Part shown: positions 20,538 to 32,344 of the stretch, one piece after another | Layout of the letters: each line of letters begins with the position of its first letter | How positions within the stretch are numbered: position 1 is the stretch's first letter | From: Rutstroemia sp. NJR-2017a BVV2 | Lineage: Eukaryota; Ascomycota; Leotiomycetes; Helotiales; Rutstroemiaceae | DNA: 64,000 nucleotides | Direction: 5' to 3' | Assembly: GCA_002946415.1 (NCBI GenBank) | Contig: NJPS01000040.1 | Span: 1-64,000, forward strand | Position numbers and translations under genes: made by a program | Notes under the pieces: generated by a model | What the model was told of the DNA's origin: nothing | The model's database searches: none | What the model saw: only the letters and a program-made list of their open reading frames with translations

Positions 20538-21430
20538 GGGTAATAGTTATACCCAATCATTGAAGGGCTTCAGAAACCAAGCGCAAGGTGTTCAATCATA
20601 TTATTGGCCCATTACTAACACAAAGATTTACTCTGCCTCTGCTGGGCTTCCAATGTGGCATGTCGGAACACTTGTCTTGTACGAAAAGTCACCCACTGAG
20701 GACGAGGGAAGAACTACCCGGAACAGGATCTTGTACCCTGTTAGCTGTCCACGAGCTCATGAGCACTAATGCAAGCAGCACCATTTCCGGAAGGTCGTTT
20801 ACACCATGACGATTGCCGTCCTCCAGTTATTGGCTCCTAGTTCCGCATGCAAAGTTGTGGAACAGTTAATGGTTTGACAAGGGCTTAAGCAGTGACCTCC
20901 TAGCAACAGTTTGTGGTAAATAGGGTACATACACACTAATTTCCGACTGTATGGTTGCATGGATTACATCTACTTCTGTATTTCACTTTTACCAATATCA
21001 CAAAAACTATTTTACAGATTTGAGGTTCAGACTCATTATTCCACAATTTCAAGCAGCGACACTTTCTTTCTCAGGACTCCAGCAAAAACAAAGCAAACAA
21101 AGAAATTCTACCACGAACTATCAGGCCAGACAGTTTGTATTTTTTGATGATTGGCACACTTTATTATCAATTATATACGTATTTTACAACTTGACAATAC
21201 TTCTTCGGCGTAGAAAAAACAGGCCGATTTAGGAAAATATATTGCAGCTAGTTACTATTGTTAGACGAATATCCTTAGATATTATAACATTTTTAGCGTC
21301 CAAATATCTTTTTGGTAATATGGTCGGCATGTTATTTCTATACCGGAGAGAGCACCTCCTTCCATTTTACCATCACTGAAAGTTAGAACTTCATATCGTG
21401 AGGTCACTGAGATTTTTCATTGTTTGGAAT
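20538..21430 (+). pseudogene. Internally deleted copy of the orphan gene and its upstream region
   Basis: 20,538-20,573 matches 6,050-6,085; 20,640-21,060 matches 7,600-8,080 (promoter/leader of the orphan gene); GAGGTCACTGAGATTTTTCA at about 21,400 matches the last codons of that gene. The central coding part is absent and differences are largely transitions. This is a decayed paralogue lacking the repeat-rich 1.5 kb that lies between the first two blocks in the 6-8 kb copy. Confidence 0.55.
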
Positions 21431-21756
21431 GTCGGTGAACACTCTTCTACTCAGGGATTTGCTAATATATATCGTAAGTATAAATTCAAAATTCCTTATC
21501 AATATCTTTTTTTTTCTTTTTCGTTTGCTTGTCCTCTGTTTATCAATATGTTCGAGTATACGTTTACTCGTTTTCTATGTTGTCGCCAGCAATTAAACCT
21601 CCTACAACGCAGCAAATAAATGGAATGCATTTGTTCAAACACTTTGATATTCCGATTGATTTGTGAATAAAAATATTAAATTACTAGAAACTACCCTCCA
21701 TGTCGCAGATAAAAAACCCAATCCATTGTCCCGTGTGCTATTCTCCCTCAACCCCT

Positions 21757-23480
21757 CTAATCCCAGTCACCAGAGCCGAGATGAGTCTCTCTGCCCATCT
21801 TCTTATCCTCAATAATCTGGTCAATCCCCCAAGGTTCGTATTTGTATCCTGGAGCAGTGAGTAAGGGAAATTCTCCCGAAGTTAGATACCAATCTCACCT
21901 CGTGGATAATTTGGCGGCACGGTTTCATCATCAGTAGGCGCAATACCCTTCTTCATGGAAGCAAGAGTCTTTTCGTAGTAGGTCTCAGCATAGGTCTCAG
22001 CATCGTGGTCAAATACCCAGGCAGGATGCTTTGGTGCGGATTTTCTGGGGTCGACGACAGTATCCCAGTTGGTTTCTTGCAGCAGCTCGGCATTCGAGAA
22101 CCCAAGCTTTTGGGCACAAGCTGTGCGTGTGAAACTAAAGGTCAATCGTTAGCATCAGGTGTCTCACAAGGGAGGGGATGCAATGTACCGGAATCTAATG
22201 TGTGCTCGTACTGCCTGCTCAATGTTGTTCTTTCCACCCTTCTTCAAACATGTAGCAAGGGAGATCGCATCTTCAATCGCTTGCGTGGCACCGTTTCCAG
22301 AAGCTGGCAAGAATGAGTGAGCACTGTCACCAATTTGCACAACACGAGCGCCTGGTGATGTCCAGCTGGGTTGCGGGTCTCTCCAGAGGAGGTTGAAGTT
22401 GATGATTGTTTTTTCCGGAGTGCACTTCACGAGCTCCTGGAAGATGGGTGCCCATTTATGAGCCCCAGGAACCTTGTCGAGTTCTGTCAGGACTTCTTCA
22501 TTTTCGATGGTGTTGTTCCACGATTCCATTTCAGTACCGGTAGCCTGATATTGTTTTTAGCTAGAGTTGGGAAGAGGGTTGATTTTCTCTTACGTCGTGA
22601 TTCATGATCCAGATCATGGTATCTGGACGGGTAAGTGTAAGCGCATATGCAGCGGGACTATGGTCACGAGTGGTTAGCCATATATCTATCTGTACCGGTT
22701 ATGATAACTCACCCTAAGAATGTTCGAACAATTGGATGCTTCCCGTCGACCATAGAAAAGAATTCTTTGACCTCAGGGTTCTTATCTAAATGCTCAATTG
22801 GAAATGCAGCTCTCCACATCGCTCGTCCAGAAGGCACAGCTCTGACTTGGCCCCCTACAAGGACTTGAGATTTCGATCCAACACCATCAGCAGCAATGAC
22901 TAGATCGGCTTCGTGCTTTTTGCCATCCTTGGTCACCACCCCACCTTTTCCAGTCTCGATGTTCTCATAATATTCTACAACTTGGTGGTCGAACTCAACC
23001 TTAATTCCAAGCTTCTCGACCTGGTGAACAAACATTTTGTAGACCAAAGGTCGCATTTGGAATGTACCAGGAGGAGTGTTTGGATCCAACCCTTGAGCGC
23101 GCAATCTTACAGCGACTGGCATCGCCTTCACCAGTGGTACTCCTGTATGTCTGAAAGTCTCCAAGTAGGCATCGTGGAGAGAGATCGCGTCATACTCTTC
23201 CTTCATTTCTGGCCAGTTCCTGAAGAGATGGGTGGCACTCAAACCCAAGAAGAACATATCGCCTAGTCCATTATTTAGCTTCAGTTTGTATCAATCATAA
23301 TACTGTTCATTTACCTGCGGTGTTGATGGTGGAGTTCCTCTCCATGATTCTGACATTCATGCCCTTACGATGGCATTCCAATGCAGCAGTTAAGCCTGCC
23401 AAGCCAGTACCGATGATGAGAACATCGATGGGACTGTCTGAGCTGGAATGTGAGAGGTCTGCTTCAGCGATTGGAGCCAT
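21757..23480 (-). CDS. FAD-dependent monooxygenase (group A, salicylate-hydroxylase-like)
   Basis: Six exons (23480-23315, 23262-22713, 22657-22594, 22544-22189, 22134-21899, 21848-21757) join to 487 aa without a break. The N-terminal dinucleotide-binding motif is GTGLAG (residues 25-30), the DG-type motif is VIAADGVGSKSQ, and the second FAD motif GDSAHSFLPASGNGA lies near residue 330 with AIEDAISLA after it. Group A flavoprotein monooxygenases hydroxylate aromatic or enol substrates using NAD(P)H and O2. The gene is divergent from a P450 at 24.3 kb across 847 bp, suggesting co-regulation in a tailoring pathway. The substrate cannot be read from sequence. Confidence 0.88.
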
Positions 23481-24327
23481 AACGATAAGTGGTGGGTAAG
23501 ATTGTTGGAGTGTGTTGAAGTAAGATGTTCAGGGTTGATCTGAGGTTGCTTGGTTGGGACCCGTTGGCTTTCTATACAAATAATAATTGGTGATGGCGGT
23601 ATCTCGAGTTCCCGATATTAGCAAATGCATATTGTTAAACAACAAGCATGTGAAGGTTGTTCAAGAATTGATTATGCATGCCGGACCACATGGGCATCTC
23701 GGCCATCTACAGTCCGTTTCCAAATGTTTGTAGATCCCACACAGTACCCCCTGTACATTTTAGGCTTGCTTTAGCTCGCTGGTGCAAAAGTTAGCTAATT
23801 TCTAGCCTTAACAGCAAGGGAATGCCGGATCCCCACGAGCTCCCGAAACAATAGTCCGAATGGGACCTGGAGATGTGTGGATCTCAGTGGCAATATGCAA
23901 GCTGCAGTGGCTTATTTTCCAATTAGCCGCCGCCGATTAGGGGCTGAAGTCCAGACTTTAAACGTGGCATGATATTCAAATCGTAAGGTCCCAACCCCCT
24001 GGTAGATTCATCACTCGGTATCAACACAACATGGGAACTTTGCTATCTAGCTACATTTGCTAAGACTTGCGAACCGTCTGAAAGATTACTTTTCGCGCCA
24101 ATACCCAGAACAAGAATTAGTGAGATCATGGATAGTTGGTGGGTAGCCAAAAAGTTAGACTCTAAGCAGATGTGGTTGAGAATTTGCCGTGAATCTGAAT
24201 CCCCTTCACCATGTAAGAGAATCTAGTGCTTGCTCCACACCTCCAGGTGCTCTCTTCAACATTCATAAAGCACTATCCCCATCACAAAAATCTGTTTTGC
24301 AGAATATCCGTATCACTCAAAGTCAAG
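23481..24327. promoter_or_regulatory. Divergent promoter between monooxygenase and P450
   Basis: 847 bp between two start codons facing away from each other. It is GC-mixed with no repeats. I did not identify a specific binding site. Confidence 0.4.
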
Positions 24328-26114
24328 ATGCATACATTAACAGCATTTGCGTCGGTTTTCTTGTCCCTTACCTTTATTGTGCTGTCGGTCATTCAGTCTA
24401 TCAGGCGCACTAGCCATCTCAAGAAGAAAGGGCAGGAGTTTCCTGGCCCTTTCTTGCTACCATGGATAGGTCGCATCCACGATTTGCCCATAGAATTCAT
24501 GTGGCTAAAGTTCAAGGAATGGGCAGACATCTATGGACCCATCTACAAAACGAAAATGCTTGGAGCAACATTCATCATCATATCTGATGAGAAGATCGCC
24601 GAAGATCTTTTGGTTAAGAGGGCCAAGATCTACTCAGACAGGCCTCAGATCCAATCTCTATTTGATGCTAAAAGTACTCATGGTTCCATGGAATACCTCC
24701 CCCTCATGGGAAGAAATAGTATGTTAATCACAACCAAAGCTATGGCAAGATCGTGCAGCAATAACTAACTTTCACGTCCAACAGAGTATTGGAGTCGTCA
24801 GCGAAGATTCACTCATTCATATTTGACGGAAGCAACAAACAATCAATACTATGGTGTCATGAATTATGAGGTGAAGAGATGGATGTATCGGCTTGTCACC
24901 GAACCAGAAAATTTCGGTTTCACGTTGGACGATATGGCGTCAAAAATAATGTGTCGCTTGACTTGGGATGATACAACATTCAGCGCGGAGTACACCAAAA
25001 GCGCCTGGGGACTTCTCACTCAAATGTCTCCAGCAGGTCCGATTACGAACGTACTGACACCTCTCTGGGACCTACCCCTCTTCCTCAATCCTTGGAAACA
25101 AGCTGAGCGTAAGAGACATGATGAGCAGGAAGCACTCTGGTTTAAACTCCTGAATCAAACAAGGGAAAAGGTTCAAAAGGGAGAGGCACGAGCTAGCTTC
25201 ACCAAGACATATCTCCAGAACGAAAAGACTACAAATCTTTCTGGGGACAAGGAAGCTTCTTCCGTAATCGGTATGATGGCGTTGGTAGGGATCTTTACCG
25301 TGGCTGGGCCGCTGAGTTATTTTCTCGTTACCATGGTTCTACATCCATGGTGGATGAAGAAGTGCCAGGATGAAATCGATCGGGTCTGCAGGGGGGAAAT
25401 GCCAACACTCGATGATTCGCCCAATTTGCCAATATTGAGGGCTTGCATCTTGGAAACACTCCGCTGGAAACCCAATGTGCCTACAGGTGAGACAAAATCC
25501 AACCCCGGTCGATCGTAGCTGACTAGGTCTTCCATTAGGTGTGGCTCACGAAGTAGAAGCCGATGATTTTTACAATGGTTGCTTCATCGAAAAAGGAAGC
25601 CGCATTCTTCCGCTAGATTGGTAATTGATGCGATTGGTTCGAGCGATATATGAAATGGGCTGACATACATACCAGGGCATTTATGCGAAACCCAGTTAAG
25701 TATCCAGATCCAGATAACTACCATCCCGAACGTTATTTGGAGCCCAGCTGGCCAACCTATCGAGAGCCCTTGACCATGTACCCCACTGTGAAAGGCCTCT
25801 CGTCTTTTGGATTTGGACAACGTGCTTGCCTGGGTCAAAGCATTACGCAAGATGAACTTCTCCTTGCTTGCGGGGGACTTTGCTGGGCATTTGATATGAA
25901 GAAAAAGGTTGACCCAATCACAAGGAGAGAAATTGACATTAACATCAACAAATCAAACTCTCTTTTGATTATCAAGCCCGACCCTTTCCAAATGGATTTC
26001 ATTCCAAGGTCCGAGGCTAGAAGACAACAAATCATTGAGCAGTGGAGGAGCGCCGAGAGCAAGGAACTGGCAGACCAGGCTGAATTTCTCAGAAGAGCAC
26101 GCGCCGAGGTTTGA
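24328..26114 (+). CDS. Cytochrome P450 monooxygenase
   Basis: Four exons (24328-24718, 24785-25486, 25539-25620, 25676-26114) give 537 aa. There is an N-terminal membrane anchor (FASVFLSLTFIVLSVIQSI) followed by a Pro-rich hinge (PGPFLLPWIG). The ExxR motif is ETLR near residue 352, and the haem loop is FGFGQRACLG with the axial Cys near 444. The I-helix reads GIFTVAG, lacking the usual acid-Thr pair, which occurs in some fungal P450s. The ATG at 24,328 was chosen because it directly precedes the anchor. It sits divergent from the FAD monooxygenase. The family resembles P450s of aromatic/polyketide tailoring, but I cannot name the subfamily. Confidence 0.88.
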
Positions 26115-26983
26115 TACAATAACATGTAGAGTCTGGGAATAATTGGAATTAGTTAGTTTAGATCGTCAACGTGTAATAATCAACAGTCAAGTTCTTTCTC
26201 GAGTTGATTTCCTAATTTAGTGAAACAAAAGCCGTACACCAATGAATGAGATAAGAAGACTAACTTCAAGTGAGGGATGAACGACATAACATTAGAGCTC
26301 TATGACACAACCTGTCGCAAGTCGCTCCTCGTTATACCGTATGGATGGTAACACCGTCGTCGTGTGGAGGATGCGAAAGAGCGAAAGAGCGAAAGAGCGA
26401 AGAGCGAAGCGCCGAACGTATTAGATACCAGAAAGTCCTCCCCATATCGGCGACGCCGCAGGACAAGATAATATCGATGATGCGTCGATATCACACATTT
26501 ACCTTGCAAGCTGCAGACCTAAGAGAACCAAGAATCGATGTGATGTTGATGGTGGAATTGAGGCAGTCTAAGTTTAAGATCCACCATGTAGGTCTTCACT
26601 TTAAGCTTAATTAATTTGCGGAGTTCCCCAACGTCCGTGAGCTAGCGGACATTCCCCTTGGCGCTCGCCTAGGGGCTAGGGCTGGGACTAATGAGTGCTC
26701 TACTGTGAAGACTACTCACTAATTAATCAATAATGCAACAATGCCCCAGGTATCGATTAGCCTCTTAGCTAAGGTAGATCCTCTAGCTTTCTCGCGGTTA
26801 GGTAAAACACAATTGCCGAATGCGAGCGTGGGGGGTTTATATTCCGTTTGCTCCACCATACAAACACCCTCGTACAGTACCTGGTGATCCTTCCAACAGC
26901 AAACCCATTCACTTCAGTCGCACACATATCACAACACACAACACATACCAGCTCAAGTCATATATCGAATATCAACAAGAATC
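26115..26983. other. Intergenic, with a GCGAAAGA microsatellite and small palindrome
   Basis: It holds a short GAAAGAGC tandem at 26,376-26,410 and a GC-rich stretch at 26,620-26,720 with a GTCCG/CGGAC stem. No gene is seen. The last 200 bp is presumably the promoter of the DUF1772 gene. Confidence 0.4.
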
Positions 26984-27576
26984 ATGGCGTTGACACTTCA
27001 AAAGGCAGTTGTAGGAAGTTGCATTTCCATCTCATTCGTCCTCTTCGGTGAGTAGTGACACACAATTAAACTTATGAATTTTCTAACATTATTGTAGGAA
27101 ATGCCGTCACGCAGTCTTTCATGACCATTCCCGCGCTTCTTGTGGACTTTCCTGCTCCATCATCCCCCAAGTACGCAGAGAGAGCTGCACTTTTGGGCCG
27201 ACAGTGGCCTCATTGTTGGGCAGTTGGAAATGTTTTCTTCCGTCCGATTAGCACTCTCGCTTTTCTCGGATATGCCTTCACGACTTATTCCACATACAGT
27301 GGCTCATCGCAATTTTTCGGCAAGGGAGCTGACTGGAGATTGTATGCAATTTCGACAGTTTTGCACTTCTCTGTGATCCTTCATTCAGCGATTAATATGC
27401 AGCCAATGAATGACAAATTGGCTGAATTGGGCTCTATCGATGCGAAAGGTAAGGGAGGGCTTACAGATGATGCGCTTAACGCAGAGAGTCTGATGAGACA
27501 ATGGGGCAGGTGGAATTTGGTGAGAGTTGTGTTCCCACTCATCGCGGGTTGTGTGGCATTCTACCAGACTCTGTGA
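26984..27576 (+). CDS. DUF1772 membrane protein, anthrone-oxygenase-like
   Basis: Two exons (26984-27047, 27098-27576) give 180 aa. Several hydrophobic segments are visible (VVGSCISISFVLFG, VFFRPISTLAFLGYAF, STVLHFSVILHSAI, VRVVFPLIAGCVAF), with the loop NMQPMNDKL typical of DUF1772 after the third segment. Characterised fungal members act as anthrone oxygenases, or similar cofactor-poor oxygenases, in aromatic polyketide pathways; others are unstudied. It lies next to a SnoaL-like and an NmrA-like gene, which fits a secondary-metabolism role. Confidence 0.8.
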
Positions 27577-27968
27577 GCACAATCCGAGTATGAAACATCT
27601 TCCAGAGATGTGTAGAACAATTCGTGGTGCGGTTAGATTAAGACAGCTGGTGAATTGGATTAGGATTTGGCGAGGATTGATCACGGTATAGCTTTAGTAT
27701 TGTCAGAATGTATGAGAAGATGGTGATGGTGATGGTGATGGTGGAAGGAAGCGTTATTGAGTGTAATCAGCTCATAGCAATTAATATTAGCACCAAAATC
27801 ATGGCTGTTTAGATTATTTCCGAGGAGCTTCACCAGCTCGTCTACCACATTGTGATTTGAAGTCGCAAAGAAGTATTCTTTCTCCTTTGAATCTGATCTA
27901 GGGATTGAATAACATTTACATTCAGGATAATGTCTGTAGTATATCCAAGATGTCACGCACGCCAATCC
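27577..27968. other. Convergent intergenic region with a GGTGAT microsatellite
   Basis: 3' regions of two convergent genes. A short (GGTGAT)n tract lies at 27,720-27,742. No gene is seen. Confidence 0.4.
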
Positions 27969-28421
27969 TCAGTCTTTCAACACATTCCCTCCCTTCATGG
28001 CAGCACCTATCTTCTCTTGCAGAAGTTTCGCCTTTGCACTATCTACAAATTCCTTATGCTCGACCACTTTAGTACCATCCTCCGACATCTTCAGCATAAT
28101 GATGCACTCATTCTCCCAGTGCCCCAGATTAAGATTGAGCTCCCCAACCATTTTCGCATAGACGACCACTGAATTTCGACCTTCATCCTCAAAGATGGCT
28201 TGCGGGATCATCTGAAATTCACTAAATATGGAGGTAATTCGTTGAGCATGAACGGCAAACTCGTCTTTAGATCGCACCGGCATTTGTAAAGATTCCGGGA
28301 GTACCGTGTGCGTGAAGTCTGGTGCGAGGTGCTGGAGGATGGCTTCGGCACTGAGTGCACTGTAGCTTTCGAGAAGCGCATTTGCGGTCCGTAGTCTTTC
28401 TGATGTATCGGTTGGTGCCAT
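27969..28421 (-). CDS. SnoaL-like / NTF2-fold protein
   Basis: Single exon, 150 aa. An N-terminal helix (RLRTANALLESYSALSAEAI) precedes HLAPDFTHTVLPESL and a C-terminal strand region (ENECIIMLKMSEDGTKVVEHKEF) ending in an amphipathic helix, the arrangement of small NTF2-fold proteins. Fungal members in biosynthetic clusters act as cyclases or isomerases or have no known role. It is convergent with the DUF1772 gene and divergent from the NmrA-like gene. Confidence 0.7.
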   Translation of the reverse strand: MAPTDTSERLRTANALLESYSALSAEAILQHLAPDFTHTVLPESLQMPVRSKDEFAVHAQRITSIFSEFQMIPQAIFEDEGRNSVVVYAKMVGELNLNLGHWENECIIMLKMSEDGTKVVEHKEFVDSAKAKLLQEKIGAAMKGGNVLKD

Positions 28422-28940
28422 GATTTTGGGATCTGCCGGCTCTGTGTAGGATGAGGTATCTTTGGGTGATTTGTCAATCGCAATTACTCAACATTGGGAT
28501 CATTGCGATGCTTTAGTAGTAATGCAAATATGTATATGATGTTCCATGTACCGAAATGAGTTATCGGCGGGCGCTTGTTTGGGACCCAAAACCTACCTAC
28601 TCGAGTGCCGTTTCCATGTGATCCATGTACTCCATGTACTGTAACCGTACATTGAAGTGGGATTTGGTAGGGTCCGAAGACCGACGGACCGTAGTGGGGA
28701 ATGATTTGCCATCCCACACAAGTTCCAACGCCACGGACGTCAATGGAACTGCTTTGTCCGAATTGATATTGAAGTAGTTCCCTTGGCAAAGACACTTAAG
28801 ATGAACCACACGACACCGGTCAGTAAACTCCATTAATTACAATCTGGCATCGTTTCATCTCCTCGAAATTAACTCAATTCATCTCGTCCCTTCTTCAAAG
28901 CAATCAGATCCTATCGCCAAGTACATCAATATCCTCAGCC
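28422..28940. promoter_or_regulatory. Divergent promoter of the SnoaL-like and NmrA-like genes
   Basis: 519 bp between opposite start codons. A TCCATGTGATCCATGTACTC repeat of CCATGTA/G words lies at 28,612-28,640, with no known site assigned. Confidence 0.35.
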
Positions 28941-29855
28941 ATGTCTAAACCAATCCTCGTCACGGGAGCAACTGGAAAGCAAGGTGGGGCTGTCGTGGAA
29001 GCTCTATTTGCGCAACCCTCAAAAGAGTTCCTCGTTCTCGCAGTTACCCGGGACACGAACAGTTCCTCCTCAGCAGCACTTGTCAAAAAGTATCCGGAAT
29101 TGAAGCTCGTCCAAGGCAATTTGGATGACGTCACTACTCTATTCCAAGACGCCAAGAAAGTCGCCGGCAATTCCATTTGGGGCGTATATTCGGTCCAAAT
29201 ATCAATGGGCAAAGGTGTTACAAAAGAAAGCGAGATACGGCAAGGAACAACTCTGGTCGATGAAAGCCTGAAGAATGGAGTCAAGCATTTCGTATACAGT
29301 AGCGTTGACCGTGGTGGAGATGAGAAGAGCTGGAAGAACGAAACCCCAATACCGCACTTCCAGACCAAGCATCTAATCGAACATCATTTGAGAGATAAAG
29401 CCGGAGAGAAGATGGGCTGGACCATCCTTCGACCTGTTGCCTTCATGGATAATCTTCAGCCTGGTTTCCAAACTAACGTATTCCTCACGGCACTCCAGAA
29501 TACCTTAAATGGGAAGTCGCTGCAGTGGGTGGCCACTTCTGACATTGGAAAATTTGCTGCCAAAGCTTTCAGGGAACCAGAAAAATGGAACCACAAGGCT
29601 GTTGGCTTAGCAGGGGATGAGCTGACGGTCTCGCAACTGAGTGATTCTTTCAACGAGGCCATCGGACGTCCCGCGGCCACGACGTACGGTTTCTTTGGGT
29701 CGGCACTAAAATGGGCTGTGCCTGAGATGGGAACAATGTTGAATTGGTTTGCTGACGAGGGTTACGGTGCGAACATTGCAGCATTGAAAAGAGAAGAGCC
29801 TGGATTGTTGGACATGAAGACCTGGTTGAAGCAGAAGAGTAACTTCGCAACCTGA
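28941..29855 (+). CDS. NmrA-like NAD(P)-binding protein (atypical SDR)
   Basis: Single exon, 304 aa. The N-terminal Rossmann motif is VTGATGKQGG (GxxGxxG-type). YSSVDRGGD follows near residue 120, with a TILRPVAFMDN segment typical of the NmrA family. Members are redox-sensing regulators or isoflavone-reductase-like enzymes. The start fits the context (GCCATGT). The gene belongs positionally to the set of tailoring genes at 21.8-29.9 kb. Confidence 0.85.
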   Translation: MSKPILVTGATGKQGGAVVEALFAQPSKEFLVLAVTRDTNSSSSAALVKKYPELKLVQGNLDDVTTLFQDAKKVAGNSIWGVYSVQISMGKGVTKESEIRQGTTLVDESLKNGVKHFVYSSVDRGGDEKSWKNETPIPHFQTKHLIEHHLRDKAGEKMGWTILRPVAFMDNLQPGFQTNVFLTALQNTLNGKSLQWVATSDIGKFAAKAFREPEKWNHKAVGLAGDELTVSQLSDSFNEAIGRPAATTYGFFGSALKWAVPEMGTMLNWFADEGYGANIAALKREEPGLLDMKTWLKQKSNFAT

Positions 29856-30407
29856 GAATTTGTGACGATTTGAGCTCGTTCAGGGTATACGTATTTAAAT
29901 AGAGATACTCTGTCGTTTAGTGACTGAGCGCCTATGGCACAGCTGTCATCGTCTGCACTGTTAATGCTTCACATGTATATCACGTGAGAGTCACGTGTAG
30001 CGAGCGAGGATATCCTTATTCTGTTTTCTTTGGTGTTTGGTGATCTTGTTTAGTTATTTGTTCACTATATTCGAATGGTATTTGGAAAGAGATATGAGTT
30101 GTTTGTGCTGTGTATCATTAGATAAGTGTTTCTTGTTAGAGGACTCGAGGTCCTTGTATGGCTTTAGACTATTTGTAACAAGCTCCTCTACCACATGATG
30201 ATACACGTTGAAAATCAAAAAAACTTTGAGAAATCTTATCTATTCAACGATACCTTTTTACTGCCAGCACCTGAGCCCACCAAGTGACGGAGGAAAGAGA
30301 CAAGTTCATGTGAGCACATAGGAACGAAAGCTGCTGCAAACGCTGACATTCAAGAGATCTATATATACATTTACAAGAAATGATTCATATTAGAGCTTTT
30401 GTTATCA
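29856..30407. other. Intergenic region with two CACGTG sites
   Basis: No gene is seen. Two perfect CACGTG palindromes lie 12 bp apart at 29,982-29,987 and 29,994-29,999, a bHLH-type recognition word, just downstream of the NmrA-like gene. Confidence 0.4.
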
Positions 30408-31480
30408 TTGCGAAGACCTAGCACACAAGAGTGCCGCCTGCATATCAACCGTTGGCGACTGAACAATATCTTCCATTTCTAACTCCACGCCCAAAGACTT
30501 GTAGGCAAACACGAAATGACTAGCAGCAGCCAAATTTCCCAGCGCTCATAGGATGGTATCTCAGTCGGAAGCTACTCTTTGTCTCCAAGTGGTCCCAAAC
30601 ATCCTCCCAGGCTCTTCGAACAACACGCTTGATGAGACGCAGTTCTAGTAGTGTAACAGATAGCGGCCCTATCGACAATCATTTTAATGAGAATGCGAAA
30701 ATCACTTAGAGAGTGCGCTATAATGTTAATATCAGTTGAAGGACTAATAGTATCTTGAATGTCCTCATCTGGCCATGATCCAGGCGCTTGTTCTTCTGGT
30801 AGGATAGTTAAGCACTGAGCCTAGCTATGTCCAGGGAGCCCGATTCGTGTACTTCTCGGCGGTCCCAAAGAACTCGAATGAAATTAAGGCAAGCTAGCTA
30901 GACGATTCTGCGAATTGAAATCAAGGAACTGCGCCGAATCTACGGAAGAGCCGATGCATCCACCATATCCATATGCACTCTGGAGATCAGCGGCCCATGT
31001 CGCGCGAGTTTTTGCATCATAAAGGCAGTGCGGTATAAGACCAGGCCAAAGATGCATCGCAAATTCTTTTCCATTTAGGTTTCAGGCTCTCGAAAATTTC
31101 CCACGGCTATCGCTTTTGACAACTGCTGAAGACTCTTTTCACCTAGATTCTCCATAAATGTCAACACCTTCTTTCACTCTAACTTCCCGGAACCATTATT
31201 TGACGTTTCTTCGAGCACAATCTAGATATATGTATCGTCAGAACAGCTAGTGTTTGCGAAAGTTTGCCTTGGAGTTCGTGAATAATAGACAATACCTACT
31301 CTTGTAAGTGATCTCCTACGATGCGGATCCTATTCAGACTTAACATTAAATACGACACCATGCTCGCAGGAGACACTGCAGACGCCTTGATGTTCCCATT
31401 CTATCCCCTTAGGGGCTCCCGTTGTCCAGGATATGGAAATCAAGGATGCTCAATTCCCTGAGATCTGTCATGATACCGCA
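30408..31480 (-). pseudogene. Remnants of a nonribosomal peptide synthetase (A-domain motif and carrier domain)
   Basis: At 31,340-31,470 a minus-strand frame reads ILDNGSPKGIEWEHQGVCSV, lining up with the A3 core of adenylation domains (TSGSTGxPKG followed by EHxxVCS). About 0.8 kb downstream, at 30,408-30,660, another reads FRLRYHPMSAGNLAAAS and then YKSLGVELEMEDIVQSPTVD, lining up with a thiolation domain in which GGDS has become RYHP, so the phosphopantetheine Ser is lost. The spacing fits A then T order, but the sequence between is full of stops and shifts. It lies beside other biosynthetic genes. Confidence 0.5.
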
Positions 31481-32344
31481 TGTAAATTTTCAAGTATTAC
31501 AGTTTTGTCCTTATGCTCACATACTTTCATGATCTTTGGCTGGTCCCGTAAGGGCGGTTAGAACTTGAGGTTGTAGTGATCTTAGTGGCGTTGACGGCGT
31601 ACTGGTACGGTAGCATTACAGATCTACAATCCCCCGTATATGCACTGCTATTTTAACGAAACAGCAAGCCTTCAACCACCTGGCATTGCACTCACAAATA
31701 TGAAATGCATAGCTATTTTAATCACATTTATTAGAAAGGATAAATTTAGTACATTTGATGGAGTTATGAATATCCCGAAGGCTATCGGATATGAATAATC
31801 AAAAACAAAAGTAAGAGTCATATTTTCCCTACACCAATCGGAAACTGTACAGTACTCCTGAAGATTAGCGAGCTTTCGGAAGCAACTGTTGGAAGGAGAA
31901 GCCTCAGTTCAGTGTGCTCAGATAAATTGCTCCCACCAAGGATACCTTCGTTAGTGCTATTTCTACCCCAATTCAGTTAGCAATTCCGGCGGTAAGCTTA
32001 ATAGAAGAGTACTACCGCCATGACACGTGATTACTCGCCGCGGCGCATTTGCTCTAGCCCTATGCATGTTCGCGGCGTGGGCATTTTTATGTTCGATTTT
32101 CCCAACTTTTGGCTTCTACAAATACATATTATACCGTAGGTTTCAGCACTCGAACATCTAGACTCGGTTTCCCCTAGTTCGACTTATTTGCAAAGACGGA
32201 AGGTGTCATTTGTTCTGACTCCTGGGACAAAATTGTCAGCCACGTAAGTCTAAGTACCGATCCAGCGCAAGTGGTTAAAAAGCTCTGTCTGGAACAGCAC
32301 TTCCATTTTGTGCACCGGCAACGATATTGGAATTAGTATTTACA
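31481..32344. other. Decayed stretch upstream of the transporter
   Basis: No intact frame. It may include more of the NRPS relic's 5' part on the minus strand and, in its last 200-300 bp, the promoter of the peptide transporter gene. Confidence 0.3.
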
